A stretch of 59,312 nucleotides of DNA from Symbiodinium natans (lineage: Eukaryota; Sar; Dinophyceae; Suessiales; Symbiodiniaceae): NCBI GenBank assembly GCA_905221605.1, contig CAJNDS010002314.1, forward strand, positions 428,678 through 487,989. Reading direction: 5' to 3'. Position numbers and translations under genes: made by a program. This document shows positions 41,001 through 50,205 of this stretch, piece by piece. The notes below the pieces were generated by a model that ran no database searches, was not told the DNA's origin, and saw only the letters and a list, made by a program, of their open reading frames with translations. Numbering within the stretch: the first letter of the stretch is position 1; every line of letters starts with the position of its first letter.

Positions 41001-42860
41001 AACTGGAAGTCTCCGGCGCGGGCGTCCTTTTAAGGTGAGTCTTGTTACAGAAAAAAGAAGAAAAGGACACCCTAATTTTGGATACATGTCACATCATGTC
41101 TTTCTTTTGTGTCCTCTTGCGCAAAGAAAAAAAACGAATGGAAGGCCGCAGTGGACAAGGGAGCGCCTTTCCTTCAAGGTTTCCAAAACATCGGAGTCGG
41201 TGGGTTTCGCTACAGAAACAGGAAGAAAAGGACGCCCGAAGAACTCTCAAAATCTTGGACACCCCTCTTGAAATATAGTTTAAACATTTCATATCTAAAT
41301 AAACGGGGACAGAAAATGAAACGAACGAAAGGTGAGAGTGGACAAAGAAGCACCTTACTTTTCTTTGAAGGTTTTTAAAAACCCCTCCGGTGTGGGTGTC
41401 CTCTTCAGGTGGGTTGTGCTACAGAAAAAGAAGAAAAGGACATCCTAATTTTGGATACACGTAACGCGATTTCCTTCTGTCATTTCCCCTTGCGGTCTCT
41501 GGTGTGGGTGTCCTTCTAAGGTGGGTTTTTTGCTACAGAAACAGGAAGAAAAGGACGCCCGAAACACTCTAAAAATCTTGGACGCCGCTCTTTGAATATG
41601 ATTTCAATATGTCATACTTAATTAAATAAAGGGTGCAAAAAAGAAAATAAAGTTCAAGGTTTCCAAAGAACAGAGGTCTCCGGTGTGGGTGTCCCTTTCA
41701 GGTGGGTTTTGCTACAGAAGAAAGAAGAAAAGGACACCCTAATTTTGGATACATGTAACATGATGTCTTTCTTTTATTTCCTCTTGTGCAAAGAAATAAG
41801 ACGAAAGGAAGGCCACAGTAGAAAAAGGGAGCGCCTTTCCTTCAAGGTTTCCAAAACATCGGCGTCTCCGGTGCGGGTGTCCTTTTAAGGTGGGTTTTAA
41901 ACAGGAAGAAAAGGACACCCGAAACACTGTAAACAACTTGGACACCCATCTTTAAAGTGATCTACACATATCCATACTTAATAAAAGGGTGACAGAACAT
42001 GAAACGAACAAAAGGTGAGAGTGGACAAACAAGCACCCTTTTCTTTCAAGGTTTCCAAACAATAGAAGTCTCCGGAGCGGGCGTCCTTTTAAGGTGGGTT
42101 CTGCTACAGAACAAGGAAGAAAAGAACGCCCGAAAGACCCAACAAATCTTGGACGCCCCTCTTTAACTATGATTTACATATTTCATATTGAAATTGACGA
42201 ACGAAAGATGAGAGTGGACAAAGAAGCACCCTTTTCTTTCAAGGTTTCCATAAAATTTGTGTCTCCGGTGTGGGTGTCCTTGAAAGGTGGGTTTTGCTAC
42301 AGAAAAGTAAGAAAAGGACACCCTGATTTTGGATACACGTAACATCATTTCCCTCTGCTATTTCCTCTTGCGCATAGAAATACAACGAAAGAACTGCCAC
42401 AGTGGACAAAGGGAGCGCCTTTCCTGCAAGGTTTCCACAGCATCAGAGTCTCTGGTGTGGGTGTCCTTTTAAGGTGCGTTCTGCTACAGAAGAAGGAAGA
42501 AAACGACGCCCGAAACACTCTAAAAATCTTGGATGCCCCGCTTCAATTATGATTTGAATATTTCATATTTAAAGAAAGAATGGGGACAGAAAACACAACG
42601 AACGAAAGGTGAGAATGGACAGAGAAGCACATGTCTTTCAAGGTTTGCCAAAAAAAGAGGTCTCCATTGTGGGTGCATTTCAAGTGGGTTTTGCTATACA
42701 CCCGCAACACTCTCAAAATCTTGGACTCCCCTCTGCAAAAAAAAATAAAGGGGACAAACCGTGCAACGAACGAAAGGTGAGAGCGGACAACACAGCACCT
42801 TGCTTTCAAGGTTTCCACAAAAAGGGGGTTTCTGGTGTGGGTGTCCTTGACAGGTGGGTT
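41000..42860 (+). repeat. about 190-bp satellite, alternating two types (about 390-bp dimer)
   Basis: TCTCCGGTGTGGGTGTCC-like starts occur near 41008, 41190, 41389, 41498, 41673, 41866, 42069, 42262, 42450, 42661 and 42831. One type continues with GGACACCCTAATTTTGGATA, ACATGTAAC and TTTCCTCTTGCGCAAAGAAA. The other continues with ACGCCCGAAACACTCTAAAA, ATCTTGGAC, ATATTTCATA and GAAAGGTGAGAGTGGACAAA. Both end TTTCCTTCAAGGTTTCCAAA or similar. Frames of 60-134 codons are repeat-derived. Confidence 0.9.
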
Positions 42861-42891
42861 TGCTACCAAAAAAAGCCAAGAAGACAAAATC

Positions 42892-43432
42892 TGGTGTGAT
42901 TCGCGCGCCTTCCTTGTGCAAGCAAAAAACACAGGCGCGCGAATCACACCAACTTTTGTCCTCCTTCTTGTTGCTCACATGTCCGACAAAACCCAGAGGA
43001 CAAATCTGGTGTGATTCGCGCGCCCTCCTTCTGCAAGCAAAAAACACAGGCGCGCGAATCACACCAACTTTTGTCCTCCTTCTTGTTGCTCACATGTCCG
43101 ACAAAACCCAGAGGACAAAATCTGGTGTGATTCGCGCGCCCTCCTTCTGCAAGCAAAAAACACAGGCGCGCGAATCACACCAACTTTTGTCCTCCTTCTT
43201 GTTGCTCACATGTCCGACAAAACCCAGAGGACAAAATCTGGTGTGATTTGCGCGCCCTCCTTCTGCAAACAAAAAACACAGGCGCGCGAATCACACCAAC
43301 TTTTGTCCTCCTTCTTGTTGCTCACATGTCCGACAAAACCCAGAGGACAAAATCTGGTGTGATTCGCGCGCCCTCCTTCTGCAAGCAAAAAACGCAGGCG
43401 CGCGAATCACACCAACTTTTGTCCTCCTTCTG
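42892..43432 (+). repeat. 116-bp tandem repeat, five copies, each with an 18-bp palindrome
   Basis: Starts (TGGTGTGATTCGCGCGCC) lie at 42892, 43007, 43123, 43239 and 43355, so spacing is 115-116 bp. In each copy the start pairs with GGCGCGCGAATCACACCA about 24 bases later (42933-42950 in copy 1). A second pair, TTTTGTCCTC and GAGGACAAAA, is found across the linker between copies. One copy has ATTTGCGCGCC instead of ATTCGCGCGCC. There are no unique spacers between repeats. Frames in every phase stay open. Confidence 0.93.
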
Positions 43433-43440
43433 GCCCCCCC

Positions 43441-43518
43441 CCGGAATTAAATAATTTAAATAATTTAAATCTGAAAGGGGTGTTTCGGATTTAAATTATT
43501 TAAATTATTTAATTCTGG
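43441..43518. repeat. 31-bp AT-rich inverted repeat
   Basis: Arms 43441-43471 (CCGGAATTAAATAATTTAAA and on) and 43488-43518 pair with one mismatch around a 16-base loop. It separates the 116-bp palindrome array from the following minisatellite. Confidence 0.93.
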
Positions 43519-43589
43519 AAGGGGAAGGGGCGGTTTGCGGAGTTTTGGGTGTATGGGTCTAGGTGGTGAATATTTGAGTACTTTTTCAA

Positions 43590-43912
43590 ACTGAAGATGA
43601 TGGAAGATGATGCTCCGAGATGATGGAAGATGATGCTCCGAGATGATGGAAGATGATGCTCCGAGATGATGGAAGATGATGCTCCGAGATGATGGGAGAT
43701 GATGCCCGGAGATGATGGGAGATGATGCCCGGAGATGATGGGAGATGAAGAAGATGATGAAGATGATGAAGATGATGCTCCAAGATGAGGGGTGATAGCA
43801 CATCATGAGAGAGGATGAGGGATGGGAGGGGATGGGGGAGATGACGGGAGATGATGAAGATGATGGTGGATGATGGAGATGATGGGGGATGATGGGGGAT
43901 GATGGGAGGCTG
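43590..43912 (+). repeat. GATGATGG-type minisatellite, about 23-bp unit
   Basis: AGATGATGGAAGATGATGCT plus CCG repeats with changes (GATGATGGGAGATGATGCCC), then decays to GATGGGGGATGATGG. Minus frames of 119-251 codons, rich in His, Ser, Pro and Ile, are repeat-derived. Confidence 0.92.
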
Positions 43913-43914
43913 CC

Positions 43915-44765
43915 CGGCAAAATTTGGCCAAATCGAGCCGCGCATTTCTCAGCGCGTACGACGAGCAGCCCGATTTGGCCAAATTTTTGCCCGCAGACTG
44001 CCCGGCAAAATTTGGCCAAATCGAGCCGCGATAGTTTAAATAATTTCGGGCCTCCAGAAAGGCGCGGCTCGATTTGGCCAGATTTTGCCGGGCAGTCTGC
44101 GGGGGCAAAATTTGGCCAAATCGGGCTGCTCGTCGAACGTGATGAGAAATGCGCGGCTCGATTTGGCCAAATTTTGCCGGGCAGCCTCCGGACAAAATTT
44201 GGCCAAATCGAGCCACGCATTTCTCATGGCATACGAAGGGCAGCCCGATTTGGCCAAATTTTGCCCGGAAGCTGCCCGGCAAAATTTGGCCAAATCGAGC
44301 CGCGATAGTTTAAAAATTTCGGGCCTTCAGAAAGGCGCGGCTCGATTTGGCCAAATTTTGCCCGGAGGCCCGGCAAAATTTGGCCAAATCGAGCCGCGCA
44401 TTTCTCATCGCGTTCGACGAGCAGCCCGATTTGGCCAAATTTTGCCCGCAGACTGCCCGGCAAAATCTGGCCAAATCGAGCCGCGCCTTTCTGGAGGCCC
44501 GAATTTATTTAAACTATCGCGGCTCGGTTTGGCCAAATTTTGCCGGGAAGTCTGCGGGCAAAATTTGGCCAAATCGGGCTGCTCGTCGTACGCGCTGAGA
44601 AATGCGCGGCTCGATTTGGCCAAATTTTGCCGGGCAGCCTCCGGGCAAAACTTGGCCAAATCGAGCCGCGCATTTCTCATGGCATACGAAGAGCAACCCG
44701 ATTTGGCCAAATTTTGCCCGCAGGCTGCCCGGCAAAATTTGGCCAAATCGAGCCGCCATAGTTTA
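43915..44765. repeat. palindrome array built on ATTTGGCCAAAT, about 19 copies
   Basis: The self-complementary core ATTTGGCCAAAT (rarely ATCTGGCCAAA, ACTTGGCC or GTTTGGCC) recurs every 35-60 bases. Between cores three spacer types alternate and occur in both orientations: CGAGCCGCGCATTTCTCA with a TACGACGAGCAGCCCG part; CGAGCCGCGATAGTTTAAAT with TTTCGGGCC and AGAAAGGCGCGGCTCG; and TTTTGCCCGCAGACTGCCCG. The whole block can fold on itself at many scales. Plus and minus frames up to 252 codons (AKFCRAASGQNLAKS-like) come from this symmetry. Confidence 0.93.
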
Positions 44766-46795
44766 AATAATTTCGTTCAATTAGTTCAGTCATTTCCAAA
44801 TGGGGGGGATTCCCCAGCCCCCACCCCCCCCCTTTGGAAATAAATGAATTAATTGAATTAATTGAATTAATTGAATTAATTGAATTAATTGACATAATTG
44901 AATTAATTGAATTAATTCAATTAATTCATTTATTTCCAAAGGGGAATTAATTGAATTAATTGAATTAATTGAATTAATTGAATTAATTGAATTAATTCAA
45001 TTAATTCAATTATTTCCAAATGGGGGGATTCCCCAGCCCCCACCCCTCCCCCCCCTTTGGAAATAAATGAATTAATTGAATTAATTGAATTAATTGAATT
45101 AATTGAAATAATTGAATTAATTCAATTAATTCAATTAATACCACCTCCCCTTTGGAAATAAATGAATTAATTGAATTAATTGAAATTCAATTAATTCAAT
45201 TAATTCAATTAATTCAATTAATTCAATTAATTCAATTAATTCATTTATTTCCAAAGGGGGGGGGGGTGGGGGCTGGGGAATCCCTGAATTAATTGAATTA
45301 ATTGAATTAATTGAATTAATTCAATTAATTCAATTAATTCAATGAATTCCACCTCCCCTTTGGAAATAAATGAATTAATTGAATTAATTGAATTAATTCA
45401 ATTAATTCAATTAATTCAATTAATTCCACCTCCCCTTTGGAAATAAATGAATTGATTGAATTAATTGAAATTCAATTAATTCAATTAATTCAAATAATTC
45501 AATTAATTCATTTATTTCCAAAGGGGGGGGGGTGGGGGCTGGGGAATCCCCCCCCCATTTGGAAATAAATGAATTAATTGAATTAATTGAATTAATTGAA
45601 TTAATTGAAATAATTGAATTAATTCAAGTAATTCAATTAATTCCACCTCCCCTTTGGAAATAAATGAATTAATTGAATTAATTGAATTAATTGAATTAAT
45701 TGAATTAATTGAATTAATTGAATTAATTGAAATAATTGAATTAATTCAATTAATTCAATTAATTCCACCTCCCCTTTGGAAATAAATGAATTAATTGAAT
45801 TAATTGAATTAATTCAATAATTTCAATTAATTCAATTAATTCATTTATTTCCAAATGGGGGGTGGGGGCTGGGGAATCCTCCTCCCCCCAATATTAAACC
45901 ACGAGCCCGGGCCTCCCCCCAATACTAAATCACGAGCCCGGGCCTCCCCCCAATACTAAATTACGAGCCCGGGCCTTCCCGCAATACTAAATCACGAGCC
46001 CGGGCCTCCCCCCAATACTAAATCACGAGCCCGGGCTAAATCACGAGCCCGGCCTCCAAATTACGAGGCCGGGCCCCCCCAATACTAAATCACGAGCCCG
46101 GGCCTCCCCCCAATACTAAATCACGAGCCCGGGCCTCCCCGCAATACTAATTTACGAGCCCGGAATGGTGCCCCCCCCCATTTGGAATTAATTGAATTAA
46201 TTGAATTAATTGAATTAATTTAATTAATTGAATTAATTGAATTAATTGAATTAATTGAATTAATTGAATTAATTGAATTAATTCAATTAATTCACCCCCC
46301 ATTTGGAATTAATTGAATTAATTGAATTAATTCAATTAATTCCATTAATTCAATTAATTCCATTAATTCATTTAATTCAATTAATTCCAAAAGGGGGGGG
46401 GGTGAATTAATTCAATTAATTCAATTATTTCCAAATGGTGCCCCCCCCCCGCCCCCAGCCCCGAGCCCCCCACCCCCCCCATTTGGAATTAATTGAATTA
46501 ATTGAATTAATTGAATTAATTGAATTAATTGAATTAATTGAATTAACTGAATTAATTGAATTAATTCAATTAATTCACCCCTCATTTGGAATTAATTGAA
46601 TTAATTCAATTAATTCAATTAATTCCATTAATTCAATTGATTCCATTAATTCATTTAATTCAATTAATTCCAAAAGGGGTGGGTGAATTAATTGAATTTA
46701 TTCAATTAATTCAATTAATTCAACCTCCCCAAGTGTAAATAAATGAATTAATTGAATTAATTGAATTAAATTCTGTCTTGGCAACCCTACAGAAC
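44766..46795. repeat. GAATTAATT / AATTAATTC arrays with GC hairpins
   Basis: Nine-base runs of TTGAATTAA flip repeatedly to TTCAATTAA, making mirror and inverted blocks. They are separated by TTTCCAAATGGGGGG, ATTCCCCAGCCCCCACC and CCCTTTGGAAATAAATGAA modules, themselves hairpins, near 44797, 45014, 45246 (inverted), 45509 (inverted), 45846 and 46430. The AT arrays contain almost no other sequence. No gene is present. Confidence 0.93.
45884..46166 (+). repeat. 31-bp tandem repeat with CCCGGGC palindrome, about nine copies
   Basis: The unit CACGAGCCCGGGCCTCCCCC plus CAATACTAAAT recurs with starts about 31 bp apart near 45903, 45934, 45965, 45997, 46090, 46121 and 46152. Shortened or rearranged units lie near 46028-46075. 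It is embedded within the AATTAATT arrays. Confidence 0.9.
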
Positions 46796-46796
46796 C

Positions 46797-46905
46797 TAAA
46801 ATAGGGTCTATTTGGAAGTTGTCTCTTGTAAATAAGTATACGTTTTGGGGCCTGATTTCCTCTTTAAAACACAAGTCTCAGCTTCCAAATAGACCCTATT
46901 TAAGC
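46797..46905. repeat. 109-bp terminal palindrome at the right end of the island
   Basis: AAATAGGGTCTATTTGGAAG (about 46798-46818) is repeated in inverted form as CTTCCAAATAGACCCTATTT near 46882-46902, enclosing about 60 bases. The right inverted end of the 9.8-kb island is thus itself a hairpin. The left end has only one arm. Confidence 0.88.
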
Positions 46906-47214
46906 TGCACACGGGGGGGGGGGGCTCACTTTTTGAAGGATCCCTAAGGGAATATAAGGGTCTGCTAGGAGTATATTGACAAGCTTAAGGTGTCGACGGT
47001 TTAGAACGAGTTGAAGGGACTATTGATTATTTAGGGTTTAGGATTTAGGAGTTAGAGTACTAGGGTTTAGGGTGGGTTTAGGGTACTAGGGTTTAGGGTA
47101 CGAGGGTTTAGGGTACTAGGGTTTAGGGTTTAGGGTTTAGAATTTAGGGTTTAGAATTTAGGGTTTAGGGTTCTAGGGTTTAGGGTTTAGGGGTTTGGGG
47201 CTGAGGCAGGGAAG

Positions 47215-47240
47215 GGGGGGGCGGGGGGGGGGGGGGGTTT
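47215..47240 (+). repeat. G tract
   Basis: G runs of 7-13 broken by C, flanked by telomere-like variants on both sides. Confidence 0.85.
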
Positions 47241-47379
47241 TGAGGTCTTAGGGTCTTAGGGTCTTGGGGGTTTAGGGTCTAGGGCTTTAGGGCTTGTGGT
47301 TTTTAGGGCTTTAGGGTTTTTGCATGCTTGTTTTTGGGGACGGGAGAAGTTGGGCTTACAGACTACCAGGGCTTTAGGA

Positions 47380-47700
47380 TGATTTTTCATGGGTTTCCCG
47401 ACAACCCCCTTCTACCCCCCTTCTTAACTTATCCCCAAATAGCCTTAATTATGGGGAGAACCAAGGGCGGTAGTATAACATAGGGGCCTGAATAATCAGA
47501 ATAGGGTTTTGAGGGAATCATAGTATAGGTATAAGGGACCAAAGGGAAGACTATGAGTAATACTTGCGACTCTTAAACTAGAGGGGGCTAGCAAGGGAAC
47601 CCGTTTCAGGGTGACAGGGCCTCGGGGCTGTCCTATCTCCGCCGTAGGAGCCATCATTCTGGGGGGGAACCTAGGGGGGGTTGTTTAGAGGGGGGTAGTA
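47380..47700. other. non-telomeric island, no gene recognised
   Basis: About 320 bases of complex sequence with TATAACATAGGGGCC, AGTATAGGTATAAGGGACC and CAAGGGAACCCG words. There are stops in all frames at short intervals and no gene. Confidence 0.6.
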
Positions 47701-47703
47701 GGG

Positions 47704-47935
47704 GAACCCGAAACCCTAAACCCTAAACCCTAAATCAACCCTCAACCCTGAACCCTGAACCCTAAACCCTGAACCCTAAACCCTGAACCCTAAACCGTAA
47801 ACCCTAAACCCTAAATCAACCCTCAACCCTGAACCCTGAACCCTAAACCCTGAACCCTAAACCCTAAACCCTAAACCCTAAACCCTAAACCCCAAACCCT
47901 AAACCCTAAACCCTAAACCCTAAACCTTACACGGG
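47704..47935 (-). repeat. CCCTAAA array with an internal higher-order duplication
   Basis: A block beginning CCCTAAATCAACCCTCAACC and continuing with CCCTGAACCCTGAACCCTAA occurs twice, near 47728 and 47811. The period is about 83 bp, so variant order was copied as a unit. Confidence 0.9.
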
Positions 47936-48737
47936 TGACAGAGCAATCAGCCACGCCTCGTAGCGCGTGCCAAGGCCCACGAAGTCCTGGCTCCCACGTC
48001 GGTAGGGCCTCATGCTTCCCCCAACCCCTACACCTCTCCTAACCCCCTAAACCCTAAACCCTAAACCCCAAACCCTAAACCCTAAACCCTAAACCCCTCA
48101 ACCCCTCAACCCCTCAACCCCTACACCTCTCCAACCCCCTAACCCTCTAAACCCCTAAACCCCCTAAACTTACCCTGAACCCGTAATCTGCTAAACCACC
48201 AAACCACCAAACCCCCAAACCCCTAAACCCCCGTCCCAAACCCCTGCCCAAAGCCATAAACCCCAAACCCCCCCCCCCCCCCCAAAAAAAACCCTAAACC
48301 CCTAAACCGCCCCCGGCTCCAGAAGAGCCTCACGCGCCGAACAAAGTTGAACAAAAAGGGCTCTCCGAGAGAAGCCGCTTTTTTAATAAGGGGAGTTTCA
48401 TGGCCCCTTAACCCTAAACCCAAAGCCCTAAAGCCTAAACGAAGGGGACCTGAAAAAGGGAATGCCCAGATGGGGCTTCGGGGTTTAGGGTTTAGGGCTT
48501 GGGTTTTAACAAGGGTGTATGTCAAGGGATTAAGGCTCGTACTCTTAGGGTTGTACCCTTAAGTTTTTATTAGTTGAATGAAATATCTTGCGTTTAGCGT
48601 GTTCCCTAAAGGTTCCTTACCCTTGTACTACCGTAAGGATCTTGTATACGGGTCTCCCAAACCCAAGGGTACAAGCTTGAGGGTTCAAGGTACAGCCCTG
48701 GAATATAGGGCTTAGGGTTTGGGACTCATCTTAGGGT

Positions 48738-48810
48738 GGGCACATGGTCCCTTAGTACAAACCGGGGCCCCTTATATACTCCGCATATACCCTATACAGA
48801 ACCAGCATTT
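48738..48810. repeat. dispersed element family C, copy 2
   Basis: CACATGGTCCCTTAGTACAA, GGGGCCCCTTATATACTCCG, CATATACCCTATACAGAACC follow the order of 53056-53172. Confidence 0.58.
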
Positions 48811-48939
48811 CATGGTCGAGGGTCAGCACTGGGGGTGAAGGCCCCAAAGAAACCTGAAAACCGACACCCTGGTTGGTGCGGTTGTGGGGTTTTGGGTTTA
48901 GGGTCAGGCGAGTGCGGTCTCACGTTGTCTCCCGCGCAG

Positions 48940-49326
48940 ATCGGCTGTCAAAATAAAACACTCAGTTTCACGAAGTAAAGGAAAAAGCACGCTCAGAGTA
49001 CTAGCATTTGAAGATCACCAGAACTCCCCCACACCTCCTAGCTCATTTCACGTCATTTCAATCCGAGTCAGGTGATAGTCAAGCTCAACAGCGTCTTCCT
49101 TCACCCGTTCTGGATGGCTTTGCTGGCCGGCTTTGTTATTTTGGAAGCTCGCCTCTGTACTACGTCAGTAGCCCAGTAGGCAAGTCTGATGGCTTTGGTG
49201 GCCGCCCGCAACTGGTATCGCCTGCAGTAGAAGCCCCTGGGCGCAGAGCTTTTCCTCTGCGGGCGCCGCGGTGTTCAATGCCCTCTTGCTTGGCCTCAGC
49301 CTGGAACAACGGTACCGGCGGCCGCG
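48940..49326. other. non-telomeric island, no gene called
   Basis: A 110-codon plus frame (49008-49340) fills much of this island. Its last residues run into the TTTAGGG block, and I recognise no domain. GATGGCTTTGCTGGCCGGCTT near 49111 and GATGGCTTTGGTGGCCGCCC near 49188 look like a weak internal repeat. Confidence 0.4.
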
Positions 49327-49651
49327 GGTTTAGGGTTTAGGGTTTAGGGTTTAGGGTTTAGGGTTTAGGGTTTAGGGTTTAGGGTTTAGGGTTTAGGGTT
49401 TAGGGTTTAGGGTTTAGGGTTTGGGGTTTGGGGTTTGGGGTTTGGGGTTTAGGGCTTGCCACCCAAGAACTCCTTTCAGGGGTTTGGGTTTGAAACCGAA
49501 AGGTCTCCTGTCGGACCTTAACCCTTAACCCTTAACCCTAACCCCAAAGCTCTAACCCCTAAACCCTAAACCCTAAACCCTAAACCCTACACCCTAAACC
49601 CTGAACCCTAAACCCTAAACCCTAAACCCCAACACCTCGTTTTGGGACAGG

Positions 49652-49682
49652 TTTTTTTTTTTTTTTTTTGGGGGGGGGGGGG
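49652..49682 (+). repeat. T run followed by G run
   Basis: About 18 Ts pass directly into about 13 Gs between two telomere-type stretches. Confidence 0.9.
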
Positions 49683-50084
49683 CTTTGGGTCCGCCACCCC
49701 ACCTCTCCTTTTTAGGGTCCGCTGCATCACTGAGATCATTGAGGTTTAGGGCCTTTGGGGTTTTAGGGGTTTAGGGTCTTAGGGGTTTTAGGGGGTTTAG
49801 TTCTTTAGGGGCTTTAGGGGTGTTGGGCTTTTTTGGGGTTTGTATCTCAGCTCCAGCCTAAACCTAAACCACTTCTAAACCCCTAAACCCTCAAACCCCA
49901 AACCCCAAACCCTAAACCCTAAACCCTAAACCCTAAACCCCTCCGTCAAGATGCGGAGTCTTGAGGCTCTCCAGCCCCGCGACCGCCAGGGGCAGCAGGA
50001 GGGCGAGCCCCGCAACCGACATGGCTTCTCCATGAGCTTTGTGGCAAGGGAGGAAAGGAGGGACCCTTGTAAGGGAAACTTAGG

Positions 50085-50205
50085 GGTCATTTAGGGGTTG
50101 ATTTAGAGGGGTTATTTAGGGGCTTCTTAGGAAAGAGGGTTTTTTTGCTTATAAAAACCCTCTTTATTTAGGGGTTGATTTAGGGGTGATTTAGGGGTTC
50201 CTTTG
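50085..50205. repeat. hairpin inside GATTTAGGGGT-like repeats
   Basis: AAAGAGGGTTTTT (about 50133) and AAAAACCCTCTTT (about 50153) form a stem with a short GCTTAT loop. Flanking TTAGGGGTTGATTTAG and GGTGATTTAGGGG are extended telomere-like words. Confidence 0.7.

Larger units (their letters stand above)
37064..46905. mobile_element. 9.8-kb satellite island bounded by perfect 27-bp inverted repeats
   Basis: The left end 37064-37090 reads GCTTAAATAGGGTCTATTTG and on to GAAGCTG. The right end 46879-46905 is its exact reverse complement, and similarity continues inward (GACTCGGGTTTT versus GACTTGTGTTTT). G runs sit immediately outside both ends. Inside there is no telomere repeat block, only a succession of unrelated satellites and palindrome arrays. 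No protein domain is recognisable. It may be a large non-autonomous transposable element or a block inserted as a unit into telomeric DNA. The interpretation as mobile is inference; the inverted ends are seen directly. Confidence 0.6.

Noticed and set aside
42892-43432. Possible CRISPR array (regular repeats)
   Set aside because: Units are contiguous 116-bp tandem copies with no unique spacers, in a eukaryotic context, and no cas genes are present.
44085-44843. A 252-codon frame with AKFCRAASGQNLAKS-like repeats, and a 251-codon minus frame at 43465-44220
   Set aside because: These arise from the ATTTGGCCAAAT palindrome array and the GATGATGG minisatellite; equivalent peptides appear on both strands.
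45884-46166. Possible CRISPR array with 31-bp repeats
   Set aside because: Pure tandem repeat without spacers.
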